From contig NC_026657.2 in the NCBI RefSeq assembly GCF_000004075.3, positions 8,556,001 to 8,620,000 on the forward strand: a stretch of DNA of 64,000 nucleotides. The letters are read 5' to 3'. Shown one piece after another: positions 50,119 through 63,294 of this stretch. This stretch comes from Cucumis sativus. Taxonomy: Eukaryota > Streptophyta > Magnoliopsida > Cucurbitales > Cucurbitaceae. The notes under the pieces are model-generated. The model made no database searches, was not told where the DNA came from, and was given only the letters and a program-made list of their open reading frames with translations. Position numbers and translations under genes: made by a program. Position 1 is the first letter of the stretch. Every line of letters starts with the position of its first letter.

Positions 50119-50913
50119 TAGCCTTCAGACAAAGGTCTAAATCCTCAAACAGTACTTTGAAACGAAAAGGAGTAACCTATTTTAACCTGCTCCAAGTTCC
50201 ATCGACACTGCAAAAGCTAGAACAAAACGATAAAAAAATTGAGCACAAAAGAAAAAAATCGTACGGCCAAAAAATGGAAGAAACAAACAAATTAAACTAA
50301 AGAAAAAAATGGAACTTCCATTAAATTATTGACTTAATAAAGCTAAGATTTCGAAGTAGGACCAGAAGCATAATGGAAGATTAATGTGAAAACCTTTTGG
50401 AAATCGGATAGAGTTGAAAAACAGATCCGCAAATCTTCGACCCCATTTTGAGGATTGAAATGAAATGAATTGTGGAGAAAGAACATATTTTATTGTTTTT
50501 CACTATCAGATTATTGAACCCTTTTTCACTGTTTAACTGAATCTTTGGAGAAAGGAAAGAAAAGAAAAAAGAAAAAATGGAAAAGATGAGGTCAGCTGGC
50601 TGACGGATGAAGACGACGAACTTGACAACTGGATGATTAAAATCATAGATAGCGACTCTTCTGTCGGCCCATTAATAGTGCAACTCCCAAACTCTTAAAT
50701 CTTTAATAACAAATAAATTCAAAATTTTACTCTTTTTTTTTCTTCTTAGTTTAGATATCATTTCTCTAATTACAAATTTGATGCAAATTACAAAACCACT
50801 CTTGAATTGTAGTAGACTGGTGTATTTAGTAGTTGAATTTATTGGGGAGCTGAAGGCAGCGGTATTTACGTAGGATTTGCAAGACACAAGTTGTTTTATT
50901 TTAAACAAAATAT
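50119..50913 (-). other. 5' UTR and promoter of RIN4-like gene
   Basis: Leader of the minus-strand RIN4-like gene probably extends from 50119 to about 50550; its exact structure is not clear. Beyond it is AT-rich promoter DNA. No gene seen. Confidence 0.4.
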
Positions 50914-51223
50914 GATTGTAATGCGGTCACCGAAAAATTTAGTATAGATCCAAGGATTGAGTCGTTTAGTATTTATAGATAGCTTAGTGGTTAATTTTTA
51001 TTTTTTTTCAAATTCAACTCAAACCTTCCTGTCAATAAATTTTCTAGATCCGTGATTGTGTCTTTGAGGATTGTAATGCAGTCACCGAAAAATTTAGTGT
51101 AGTCCAAGGGTTGAAACGTATAGTATTTTTATAGATAGCTTAGTGGTTAATTTTAAATTTTTTTCAAATTCAACTCAAAGCTTTATGTGAATAAATTTTC
51201 TAGATCCATAATTGTGTCTTTGA
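50914..51223 (+). repeat. Tandem duplication, 155-bp unit, two copies
   Basis: Unit 1 50914-51068 and unit 2 51069-51223 are about 90 percent alike by eye. Both contain CACCGAAAAATTTAGT, ATAGATAGCTTAGTGGTTAA, TTTCAAATTCAACTCAAA, AATAAATTTTCTAGATCC and ATTGTGTCTTTGAG. No coding frame runs through them. Confidence 0.9.
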
Positions 51224-52441
51224 GACTTGTGTTTCGCAAAATTAAATCGATTGACGTGATAGATAAAAATAACGAACTATCATTATCAAATACAAAAAGG
51301 TTATAATATTTGTTGTATTTATATATATTTTCGATATATATACCACTGTATTACAATTATGTTTGATGACTTAGTCTAAACATTGAAATAAATTTGAAGG
51401 CCTCTAGTGTTTTCAAATAATAATTTGAGGGTTCCTTAAATTTAGCTACGTTATTTCTATTGTTTGATAAAAAAAAATTGTCATGGATACTCATAAGTTA
51501 AAATAATAGATAAAACTATTCTTGAAATTATTTAAACCTATTTCTGAATTTCATGGGGAAAAGGTATGTTTTGGTAATTCAACCACCAAACGTTCCTATT
51601 CTTCAAAATTAATTCTCTTTTATAATGTGTTATAGTTGGTTGATTGAATATTGGGTGTTTGGCTTCTTATGAAATTATATTGTAAAATTTTAAATTAGAT
51701 GTGAGGATTGACACCCAGAAACCAATCTGAACTTTTCAAAATGACCGAACCAACACCCAATATGGTCGATTTTATTAAAATATGGTCACTCGATGGTCAA
51801 TTTTATTAAAATATGGTCAGTGGTCGGTTTAATTAGAAGGTTTCGAAAAACCAACTGAAACTGATAAGCTGAACACTGTTGTCGGTTTTCACCCTGGTTT
51901 TGGCCCGCCTGACCGACGATCACCCTAACGGTAATAGATCTATGGGGATTTTTAAAAACTTGAAACCTCGAGTTAAGTTTCTAATCGTTAGACAAAAATT
52001 CCAAAGTTACAAACCAAATTTGCAATTTAAGAAAAACAACAAAACTAGAGTTTAAACAGAGAGAGAATGGTACTGCCGTTTCAGTAATGCTGAATAAAAA
52101 ATTTCCCAACCACAACAATGCAATTCCAATACTAAATTCTTAACCTCGTTTAGTTTCAAGTCTAGAGATAATTTAGAATATGTTTTTGCTAATTATATTT
52201 ATTAAAATAAAAAAAGAACAAAAGACGAGAGGAAAGTTAAGAATATTTAGCTAAAGAAAGTTTAGGATATTGAGAAGCATTCAACTTCTATATAATCATT
52301 CAACAGCATATCATCTTCTTTTCAGGGTTTTACATAAAACACACAAGGACAATCAACTGATTCAAAAGCCATTAAATGTCTGCAATTTCAGGTCGTGAAG
52401 TAAATCTACCTCCATGAATTTGTGTGGGAAGTGGGAACCCC
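51224..52441. other. Intergenic region upstream of RIN4, downstream of TMA7
   Basis: AT-rich, with a 27-bp direct repeat at 51762-51819 and a somewhat GC-richer patch to about 51940 (GGTTTTGGCCCGCCTGACCG) that looks like a fragment of a dispersed repeat. The TMA7 3' UTR (minus strand) approaches 52441. Confidence 0.5.
51762..51819 (+). repeat. 27-bp direct repeat, two copies
   Basis: ATGGTC(G/A)ATTTTATTAAAATATGGTCA occurs at 51762-51788 and 51793-51819, differing at one base, with a CTCG spacer. Confidence 0.9.
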
Positions 52442-53724
52442 TCATTTCTTCCCACTCTTCTTGAGCCCAGCACCTCCAAAGGTCCCCTTCTGTTGAGCCT
52501 TTGCTCTAAGCTCCTTGAGCGCCTGTATATATCATCAAACATCGCAGAATTATACAACCAATGGACCAGAAGAAAAAGTTAATGTGACAATTTTAAGTTT
52601 AATTTTAAGTTTATGATTCTTATTTGCAAAATTTTAACGTAAAGCTTATACACAGAGGAAACACTTTGTTACAAATTTGTGGTTGTATTTTAAAGAAATT
52701 TAGTGAGTGAATTGTCAAACTAAATTTCAATAGAAAGCATGAAAATGAATGAACCAAAATTAACAAAAGTTAAAAGGACGTGCACCAACATGAACAGTTT
52801 GCATTCTTTCAAGAACCAAACAAAAAGCATCTAATTAGACCATCAGTTTTCAGTTATGAGGTTCTAGTTCTCACCTTTTCCTCATCCTTCTTCTTTTGCA
52901 TATTGGCCATATCAACCTGTTGAGAAAACCCATAAACATTCAAATTTCAGTTTTGAAAATAATATCTAACCCAGGTTAATTAGATAACTATAATATATAT
53001 ATTCCAGAACGAATTAGGGTAGAGGTAGATACAGTTCCCTCCATCTTCCCTTCATCAAGTAACCATTAATTAATAAGATCAATGATTGGAATAAAGTGAT
53101 ATCAGCTGAGAGCATCCATTAATAATGACCAATGAATCGAACCTTCCCTCTCCGGTGAATGGAATCGACGATAATGATGCTTGCAGCTAAATTTTTATTA
53201 AATTATAATAATAAAAAAGCAAAAAAACTAGATCGAACCCAAAATTTAGGTACGCGTTACTTAAACAGAACTTCTATTCTCTTATCATGAATTTTGATGA
53301 GGCTCTAAAAGGGGGTGATCAACAATCAATAATTTTAAACTTCAATGAAATCATTTACAGCCTTCAAAACATCACAAGGCAGATCGAAATTCTTCGATAC
53401 CAAAAATTGAACCCGAAATAAGGAAAACCATGAAAAATCTAATCGCGAGATGGATCCATAAAATAATAAATTCAAAAGCATACCTCGTCGTAGTCTTTCT
53501 TATCAACCTTGGGTTGCTTCAGAGGCTTTGCCTTCCCTCCTACAAAGACATAAACCAAAATCGATTCTCAATATCACGATTTAAGTCGGTAAAAACGGGG
53601 ATTGTAGATCATATCATAGCCAACAACACCGATTTCAATCGATGATACTACCGTAACGAAGATGAAATCGAGAGGGGAAAAAAAAAAAGCTGAATAGATC
53701 GATCGTACCTTGCTTGGACGACAT
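52442..53724 (-). CDS. TMA7: Translation machinery-associated protein 7 (TMA7)
   Basis: Four tiny exons on the minus strand (53724-53709, 53539-53484, 52916-52875, 52522-52442) encode 64 residues, exactly the usual length of the eukaryotic TMA7/CCDC72 family. The sequence opens MSSKQGGKAKPLKQPK, has the central KKDYDEVDMANMQKKKDEEK coiled stretch and ends GTFGGAGLKKSGKK, all family hallmarks. TMA7 is a small basic protein found with ribosomes in yeast, where its loss alters translation; its function in plants is not established. The last exon has the run GGGGACC that must be read with four G to stay in frame, and it is. Confidence 0.95.
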
Positions 53725-54774
53725 GGCTGAGATATCGCTAGGGTTTGGCCCGAGTCGAAGAAGAACACAAAGAGGGATTACTCGATTCGCGACAATTGAC
53801 GGCTTCTCAAGTATAACGACAGGGCTAAATCTATTTATAGAAGCCAGGCCATAAAGCATTGCACACGTGTTCTTTTATTCTTTTTTTTTTGTTAAATTAC
53901 TATTTTAGTCTTTCAATATTCAATTTTAGTTATCTAAGATCATTTAACATATTAACAGTTAATTTATCTATTAGATTTAGATTTTGTTTAAGAAAATCCA
54001 AAACTTTCTATTAAATGTCCCGAGTTTAAATCCAAAAAAAAAAAAAAAATCTATTATCCAAGAGGTATAGATATTTTTTTAATAAAATAAAGTAGTGATC
54101 TTATATAATCCATTTAGAAAAATAAAATTAAAAATTAAAATTATTGTAACCACCAAACTTTTGAAAAACATTTTAAAAAATATAACAAAATTTCAGATTT
54201 TATCTATACCAGTTAAGTTTACAAATGTATTTAGGCTTATTTGAAGTTTAATGACTAAATATGTAATTCAATGTAACCTAGGTATTATCAATCAACCATT
54301 CTTACGTTATTAAAAATAGCTTATCACATTACAAAAAATTGTCTAAATATTCATACAAGTCATGAAAAATGGTAAGGGATGAAAAGCTTATCAAATATTT
54401 TGATTCGAGTCTATTGCACACCTAGAGGAAGACAAATAAAATCTAAATAAGTAAATTAATGAATAGATATAAATAAAAATGTCAACCAGAGCATAGCTTG
54501 ACTTTAACCAAAATATTAGAAGTTCGAATCACTTACGATCAATCAAACTCTCAATGTGGCAAAGTTACCACAAAACATAATATATATAGTCAGAACACAA
54601 AAATTGAATCAAGAGAAATATGAATATGTTTCAGCCTTTCTAGCATGGCCATGAATCAACATTCTTCTAAGCAAAAATAACTCCACCCTATTATTTTCTT
54701 GATAAACTTAAATCTATAAAGGGAACATATATCTTACTGTACATTACAATATTTTTCAAAGAAAGTGCTAGCTT
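53725..54774. other. TMA7 leader/promoter and METTL13 3' flank
   Basis: About 1 kb between two minus-strand genes. The TMA7 leader likely lies at 53725 to about 53850. AT-rich DNA follows, with a SINE-like fragment near 54.5 kb, then the METTL13 3' UTR. Confidence 0.5.
54485..54545 (+). repeat. SINE-like tRNA-derived fragment
   Basis: GAGCATAGCTTGAC resembles an A-box region and GAAGTTCGAATCAC, about 30 nt later, a B-box. Same kind of fragment as at 49.9 kb. Decayed; no boundaries found. Confidence 0.3.
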
Positions 54775-57700
54775 CTACTTCAAACATCTGATCTTCGTTG
54801 TAGCATCAACTATGCTCTGCCTCATTTCTAGGTGTTTCAAATTTAGAAGTTTCTCAAGTTGAAGAGATGCTTCATTGAAGAGATGATCCTCCTTTATGCA
54901 TAAATCTGAAGGAAGAGCAAATAGCACTTCATTCACATCCTCCTCAAGTTGAAGGGAAAAGAGGTGATTGAAGACCTGCACAGGAAACACTTATAAGATA
55001 CAATTGAAAACAAAGCCTAAAATAAACACACAACTTCTTTTCAGAGTGTTTATACTCACTCCTTTCATCCTCGTGACCACCATATTGTTAACGGTTGGAG
55101 ATCTTGTGACCAAGTTTATAATAAAAAGACCCTGCTCGGAGAGGGCATCTTTCACTGCCAGTAGAAATGACTCTTCTACAAAATCAGCCGCTGGGCAGGT
55201 CATTCCAGAGCTGCAAAGATCAGAAAAACAATGAGAAGGCAAAAGAGAAGGGTATAGTTTGGCAAGTTATGGAAGTTTTCAGATATATGTTTTGAGGTTT
55301 TCTTCCCGTACTCTTGTAGTTTTGTTTTGATATGTTGTGCATTCATTATTTATAAGCTAATATAGGTTTTATATGAGAGAGAGAACAAACTACAAATATC
55401 GCACAAATGATAATTCAGACTACCTAGAGTCTGTTGCATCCACATCTATGATAAGTATGTCGACTTTCTTGTTTCCTTGTTCTACTTGAGAAGAGTTTCC
55501 ATTATCAAGAGCTACCGTTGAACCATTTGTCCCATAGTTTCTGAATTCTCTAACAAACTGAATACCATCAGCAATATGAACCTGAAACGTCCACAGATAA
55601 CCCATACTCTTGAGATACATAGAAAGTGCAATGTAGGAAAGTTTCAAGAGAAAATCTAGATGGCTCGAAAATCAAAACAGGCTAAGAGATGCACATCCAA
55701 AGCCAAGACTTTAACCCACCCCACAGAATCTCCAGGAATATTAGAGTTTGCAGATCTCCAGCAGCCCATAAACCTCTCTTTTATAACCATTGTATTTGCA
55801 TGAATTCATACCAGTAGAGGTTGGAGCCATATTAAACTTTGAAAAACGTTGTATTGGCTAACAAAATTAACAAAGGTGTGGCAAGAATACCTTCAAATTT
55901 GCATCCTCAGTAAAATCGAAGTAATCCCGTGCAAGATTGAGGATCATTGAATCCAATTCAACCACCTGGATCATTTTAAACTCAATGAGGATCATTGAAT
56001 CCAAGTTACCAAGTTTTCGGGGTTAGGGGAGCACAATTATGAATTACCTCAATGTGCAAAAAAGACATGCATGCACGGAGGAACATGGGCAGCAAACCAG
56101 CCCCGAGACCAATGACAACTGCATTCACCTGTCAAGAACAGCTAGTTCAATTCAGCGGGAAGTTGGAACAGGAAAGAAACAAGAGAAAGAGACACGCATA
56201 CAAGACATAAATAGCAGGAGAGGACTACTACGAATGCTGTTTATGTAAAAGAAAGAAGGAAGTGGTTAAATAAGCTTAAGGTGGTACTTGGTAGGATTCT
56301 ACTTTTGTCTATGACCAAGATTAAAAAACTAAATTGTTTGTAGAAAAGTACTAGTTTGCATTTTCAAGATAGGACGAGATCATTGAAGGATCAAAGACAG
56401 TGAACTGACCATTTTTCCAGCTGATGCCACACTCCCCAAATATTGAGATATCAACATAAAACCAGATATGATCCCCGAATGATAAGAACTTGCCAGGTAC
56501 CCATGATAAGCCTTCATTTGGTCACTAGACTCTGTCACATTATCAAGGAAAACAAAGTGAGAGTGGTGCAGAATAGGTGGTAACTTTTGTTGGGACTACT
56601 TTAGGTTAAACCTGAAAGTTTTGAGTAGTTTAATTGCATTTGCAGCTTTTGAGATCAGAAATCACATTATACACTATGAAAGAAAAAGAAAACACGACAA
56701 AAATAGAGATACAAGAGAGAGGAAGAACTGTAGGATCCACTGCAGCACTCTAGGAACCATCCTAAGGTTTAAGGCTTGTATCCACCTCCACGAGCATCAA
56801 ATACAAAAAATGTTGTGCTGGTAAAAAACTGTTGAGAATCTTATTCCCAAACATTTTCTTGGGTTTTTCTGGTAAACAATAATGGCCTTTGTCACTTTTC
56901 TATCTATGCTTGAACTTAACACATACACACTTGAACTAAATTTCAAATTCCTAATCCCAAAATCTATTGGATCTTCCTAAGTAGTAGACAGCGTTTGTTG
57001 CAGAAAAATTAATAAAGAAATGATATGCATCATTCTATTTACATTCAAATGAAAATAATCTAATCCTAAAAATTAAACTATATTTCGGAGTTTGTTACCC
57101 TTATTAAGTCTCTTCTTTCCTTTATTTTTTGATTTGGATGATGCATGAGACTTTTTCCTGTCCATCTGACCAGAAACTTTGTCATCAACTCTCTCCCTTG
57201 TCAACAAAGCTTCAGACTGCACCAAACTCTCCGTTCTTTGGAAAACAAGACGGCGGAATATCAAATCTCCAGATGGGAAGATGCGACTGGCATCGCCGCT
57301 TACATGTTCATATTTTACATCTTCAACTACTATTGAACCAGTTAAAGACGATGTACCCTACAAATAAAGTAAGAAGGTGTTAGGAAAAGTACGATATCCA
57401 ATTTCCCAGGGCATTAGAAACATTAAAGACCTGGAAAACACAATTGCGTTCCTTGATTCCATCACTAGCCATCATAAATCTGCAACCAATAACAACCAAT
57501 ATTCTAAGTAAGGAAATAACAATTTTTTTGTGGCATTGCCAAAGCATCCATTAGTCGCTTTTTCTAGTATATACAGAACAGCAACATAATTTCACAATAA
57601 ATCGCATATAAAATAATAAACTCCTCAATGAATAAAAGAATCCTTCAAATCAAACAGTGAGACTGAGAAATACACCCATTCAGTGGTTTTATTTCCTAAA

Positions 57701-60700
57701 ATTATGTTTAAATTTAAAACAAATTATTATAATATAATTTTTTTAAAAAAATAGACAAATATTTATCCCCTGATAATTAACCTGCACAAGTAATTTTCAA
57801 TCAGTAGCAATTATTGAGCTTGTGAAAAACAAGGTGTTGCACTTGTATACAAAATGAGGATTTCTCTTCAATTGTCCAAATCAAGAACAGTTTTCTGAAC
57901 AACAGTATTTCAGAAACCTTGACGTAACTGTCATTACGTGTGAGTGGCATGCAAACTTTGATTACATGTCACTATGAAGAACGTGATATATGGAATAAAA
58001 AAGGTAGAAGACTAAATTACTAATTACAACGACACATTGCTGTGCGGCAACCTCACCCATGCAGAGTCCAAGTGTACAATTATTGAGATACAGAGAAACG
58101 ATACATTTATTTTTGGAAAAAAGGGAAGGAAGCATATAGCAGTTTATGTTACATACGGAATTTGAGATCCACTGTCATCTTCTCCAGGTGCCAATTGTTT
58201 GACTAGGGGAGACAAATCTTTCTGAAAGTAAAACGAAAGATGTGAAAAGTATCAAAGTTAGAAATATCAGGTCATTTCCAAACGGTACAACTGAAGGCAA
58301 AGCACATAGTACCTGAATAGCATCCATGTTGGCACCAGATTGCGTTTCATCTAATAGAACCTAGAGCAAATAAGTGATGTTTGTAATGGATACCAATATA
58401 GAAATCACTTTGTAATCGGTACAAAGATAAAAATTGGCAGAAGAGTTCTGATATTCAATAAACAAGTACCATTATAAGGCGAGCAGCTTTTGAGCTTTCA
58501 ACAACCATCCACTGGCCTTCTTCTGAAGAGAACAGCCATTCATGAGCTCGAGTCTGAAATATAACAATCCATTATACGTCTAAAAAGATTGTAAGAACAC
58601 ATGCATCAAAGGCATAAACAGCTGGAGGGAATTCCAACCATCCACTGATTTGCATCCAGGCATATAAACAGCCAAAAGAAAGAAAGTAGATCACAAACAT
58701 GTACTTCAATTTTCATCCTCCCCATAACCTTTTGCAATACTTCAATGATCTACTTACTATAAGCTAAAGAAAGTTTCAAATAACAAACAAGTCTTATATT
58801 GACAATTTTCTACTCTTTCTCACAGGAGGTAACCAGTGTCCAGAAATGTGCAGGGTCAGGGAAGGTAGAATAGAACCCAATTATTTCAGCAGAGGCTGAA
58901 GTTTGATGTTTCTTCAAAATTTACGCTCCATTGTGGCAATTGAAAGATTGTGTCCCAAACCAATTTTGGTGAGCAGATTTAACAAAGTTCAACAGCACAA
59001 CAAAATTTTCCATAAGGTACCTTACCTCCTTTGAAGTAGAGTAAATTCAAAGCTTTACAGTATAGATTAAATGGTTATCTACAATGTCTAGACAAATAAA
59101 ATATTCCATCATAATATGAGGTGTGAATTATTTTTCATTCTTTAATAAATTAACTTTGACTCTAGGAAAAAGACCTTGGGCACTATAAAAACTCCACATT
59201 CATACGAGAATGGGCCAGAATGCTCCCGAGCATCAAGAAGTACAGCTCTGTAACTGAAAATAGAAGTCCCTTGTCCACCTAAAGTAAATTGAACTCGACG
59301 GCCTCGGTGAAGTTTCTGCAGATCTCCCTTTGCTCCAAGTTGCAGGTCTTCTAGAGAGAACAACAAATCATCACCACTAGAATACTTTTCGCGAATTCTA
59401 TTCTCGTTCTCAAGACTTTGGACAAGTTCACGAGTCTGAAATAGATCAGTAGCCTCAATCAAACTTTAGCAAATTACTGAGCGAAGGTCTGCATAACAGT
59501 TCTTATATTAGAGAGCAAATAAACTACAGATAATTTTCAACCAAATCAACATGCTTAAAGGTAACTTGAACGAAGTTCCATTCTGTTATTAAATACTGGT
59601 CAATGAGTTTGAATCTTCCAACATCAATTCATGACTTAAGAAGAGCATAAGGCAATTTTTAACCTGGTCTCCACGAGAATCAAGTGAAGAAAAATTTAAA
59701 GAAGATTCTATCTGGTGCCACGCAGTAGATTCATCTTTCTCCACCACCACCATAAATGTTCGAAAACTAGGCTTAGACGGTGGTTTTGGAGGTATGACAT
59801 GAATACTCATTTTCCATCCAAAACGAAACTTGGGAAAAAGCAAGCCTGCGAGAGCATAATGAATCAAAATGTATGTTTTATAGAATCAAACAAACAAACA
59901 AACAAACAAAAAAAATCCAAGGTTAAATAATTTCCACCATAGTACCATACTAATACGATCTTTCCCCTAAAAAATATTAAAACCAATTGTTCCCTTTAAA
60001 CGTACAACTGAAGAGATGCAAAAATAAGTACATAAATAAAAATTGAATGTGGCAGAGATGATCTACGAAACTAAGTTTGAAGATAGTACCTAGAACATGA
60101 GATTCTGCTAAGGTAAGGCAGATAAATTTTCCTCCTGGTTTTAGAACTCTTTTCACCTGTAAAGACGATCCACTAAGTGAGATCAAATATAACTTGTCTC
60201 CTTTTTATGGGAAGAGAAACTAAAATAAACTGCTACGGCTTAATTAAAATCAAATCACACTAAAGACAGCCCAAACAAACAGAATATTACCATTTCTTTC
60301 TTACAAAAATTGACTTCAAAATTAGTACCTCGGATAAGTATTGACTTCCTAGCTTAGAACCAACTTCTGGTTCCATTAAAGCATCCAATCCACCTTTATC
60401 AACGACAGCATCAAATGTGTCGTTCGTGAACTGTAAATCACATGTCAGAAAAAGGGGGAAAGTGCAACCTGTGGAAAAGAAAATCAACTGCAACAAACTG
60501 TAGCCATAACTCAGCTACCTTCTAACCCAGATAATAAGATTCAAACTTGTCCCCATATTTCATTTTGGTAGTGCCCCTATCTAACGAGCTACACTTCATG
60601 AAAGCCGATGCCTTACAATTCATAAACTATATGCATTGATTCCACTCATTTTCGCTCTAAATCAATCCCGCGCCAAAATTAGCACGTGCTGTATGGCTAA

Positions 60701-61106
60701 GAACATCCTACAAGAACACGCACACCAACACGAGAATCAAGATGTTAGCTACCTGCATGTTCGTCATATCCATGACGCGCCACCGCATATCAGGGCGTTC
60801 TCTTACGTTCCGGCGCAGCATATCAGAGATTGCAACTTTAGAGAAATCAATGTTGGTGATACATCGAAAGCCGGCGTCGTAAAGCTGCTCAGAGAGGCTG
60901 GAGTTGCCGCAACCAGGAACTAGAATCTGGGGAGAAGGGGATTTTGAGAGGGTGGGAAGGTGGGAAATGAGTGGGTCTTTGAGCTCAGGCCACTCGGCAT
61001 ACCACTCAAAAGCATCGCCATGGCCACGTATGGTGAAGAAATTGTCCCAGTTCTCTTTGCTGGTGAAGTCGCCGAGGGTTTGGAGGATGTTGTCGGCTTT
61101 CGCCAT
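54775..61106 (-). CDS. METTL13-type dual methyltransferase (eEF1A lysine/N-terminal methyltransferase-like)
   Basis: Sixteen minus-strand exons: 61106-60753, 60430-60329, 60156-60090, 59845-59664, 59435-59175, 58553-58470, 58360-58313, 58221-58157, 57479-57431, 57357-57099, 56531-56410, 56128-56048, 55965-55891, 55581-55424, 55210-55060, 54975-54775; 752 residues (human METTL13 is 699). Two SAM-methyltransferase domains: the N-terminal one has motif I LVPGCGNSSLSEQLYDAGF (62-80), NIDFS with Asp87 and VDKGGLDALM; the C-terminal, spermidine-synthase-like one has VVIGLGAGLLPMF (about 535-547), VVELDSMI and DILIIDVDA. In human METTL13 the N-terminal domain methylates eEF1A Lys55 and the C-terminal its alpha-amine; the plant orthologue (At2g31740) likely acts on eEF1A too, by inference. 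A Lys-rich linker (KKSHASSKSKNKGKK) joins the halves. Confidence 0.93.
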
Positions 61107-63140
61107 GGCTTTGCTTTTCTCGGCCTCTCTTCCGGTGCTTTGCTGTGCTTATGGTGAACGGATCTCCGAGGGTTTTAGCAGGGATTAGCGCCACTAAGAA
61201 AAAATAAAAATTAAAGTAAATGTTAAAAAGAAAATGGAGTTTGCAAAAATACAAACAAAAAAAACATAAATGGAAGAAAATGTAATTGTGCGCTTGAATT
61301 AAAATTTTGATATCGTGTAAATAACTTTTCTATTTTTTTAAAAAAAATTCTCGTAAAAATTCTAAATTCTAAATTATAAAATGACAAATTTAAAAGTAAA
61401 TTATTGTCCATCGATTATTAGTCATATTTGTTAAATTTACTGTATAAAGAGGAGAGATAACTTTTTTTTTCTTCTAATTTTGTAATCATTAGATGCATTT
61501 TTCTTTTTTATTTAGTTTTTAATGTAAACAATTTTAATTTTATAATAAAATAATAAACATCGTGTCGGATAATAAAATAAAGACATAATGTAAAATAGAC
61601 AAACAAAATTTGAAACTTCTTATAGGTAGTTGAGAAGTTTTTATGGTTAATAAGTTGGTTGTTATAATTCGAAATTATTACAATTGATTCGTGTGTATTA
61701 GTTTAGTTTAAATTATAATATTTTATAAAAAAATAGTAAGTAATAGTGAATAATAGAATGATGATGAATGTAAAATAGTAAACAACGTAGTAAATTAGAG
61801 TTTTTGAAGCAATGTTGAAATTGATAAGTATAAAATAATATTTACTGTAGCAAGAGGTGTTCGCTTTACTTTTGAAAAACGTGTACCTCAAATGACTCTT
61901 TAAATAGTATTCACTATAGCAATACGTTGTTGTTATAGTCATATACAATCTTTGCCCCAAAATGCTTTTTAAATGTTCAAATTTAATATCTAGGTTTTGA
62001 ACGAATCTTAAATTTAGTTTGGTGTTTCATTCACTTTTAGGTTACGGTGTCAATTTAGCAACTACTGTCTATAAAAGATTAAAATTTAGTTCATAGAGTC
62101 TGTAATCTAAAGTTGATCTCGTGGTTTTTAAAGTCTTACCACATTAAAACTCGATTCAAACGCTTAAGATTAACGAGTAGAGACAAATGTAATGTTGTAT
62201 CGCCTACTACTTCGACACAAACGCTCATTCACCTACTTAGAATGAATTGACCATTGTCACTAAAGATAAAATCAATACTTTCATAACTCGTGCTAAGAAA
62301 AGGTATGAATTGAATGGATTATAGAGTTTTGTTTTTTCAAAATGTGAAATTAGCTTAACAAAAACAAAAAAACTTGCCTACAATTCTAAGATCTTATTGT
62401 ATCTACAATTATATGTATATATTTTTTAACGACAAGTTACCTTTCAATCCATCGTCAACATTTTAACAGCCAAATAACTTTGTTAATAAAGACTAGCAAA
62501 CACATTTAATACTCAGATTTAGGGAATAAAAAGCTATAATTATAATCAATTAAATTGAAAGCAAGCGAAAAATTTAGGTTAAACACTCATTCTTAAAACT
62601 TATAAATCAAATTAAAACAAAAATTAATTAAGTAAAAGTTTTGAAATTTGGAAAAGGTAAATTCCCACGGAAAAACAAATATACAAACAGCTAAGCTTTA
62701 AAAAAAATATAGTAAATTGAGCAAAATATTTATATATACGACAAATGAATTTAGAAAGAAAATAGCTTATAACACTATTTTTTTACCTGTTCTAAATTTG
62801 ACAAAAATAGTGATAATTAGATAATAGTATGATCTTAAAATTTGTTATTTTTATAATTTTAGAAATATAAATGATATTGAGTTCTGTTAGCATATATATA
62901 TATATATATAATTTCTATTTTTTTGCGAACTCTCTCTCTGCAGATAAAGGTTTTTAAAAAAATATAAAAAATAGACAAATCATTTAAAAAAGTAATTATA
63001 AATTTTATTTATTTTCGTATGAAGTGTGAAATTTGTTAGATTTTTTAGAATTGATCTAAAATCAATAATTTAGTATTTAAAACATTATCGCCGTTAGTGT
63101 AACAATTTAAAAAGAAAAAAAGAAATAAAGAAAAGCGACG
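61107..63140. other. Divergent intergenic region
   Basis: About 2 kb between METTL13 (minus) and the right-edge gene (plus). Extremely AT-rich, with a (TA)n microsatellite at 62890-62910. The METTL13 leader is probably within 61107-61190. No gene recognised. Confidence 0.55.
62890..62911 (+). repeat. (TA)n microsatellite
   Basis: About ten AT units after CA at 62891. Confidence 0.85.
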
Positions 63141-63146
63141 AGGTAG

Positions 63147-63290
63147 CACGTGAGCGCGTAATAACACGCAGCATTAAGGCGCTTCAAAGTCAGATTCTGA
63201 TTCCATAAATCACGAGCCGCGCCAAAGCTCGATGACCGGAGCAATATCAACCGTCGGTGTATATAATCTAACGGCAGAAAATTGATTTCC
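63147..63290 (+). promoter_or_regulatory. Promoter with G-box and TATA box
   Basis: A perfect G-box CACGTG lies at 63147-63152 and a TATA box TATATAA at 63260-63266, the latter about 30 bp before the GC-richer leader beginning near 63295. Base composition shifts sharply here from the AT-rich upstream DNA. The G-box suggests bZIP/bHLH control, by inference. Confidence 0.65.
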
Positions 63291-63294
63291 GTCA

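Noticed and set aside
52372-52557. 61-codon minus-strand frame over TMA7 exon 4
   Set aside because: It is a shifted frame; the correct frame gives the perfectly conserved TMA7 end GTFGGAGLKKSGKK.
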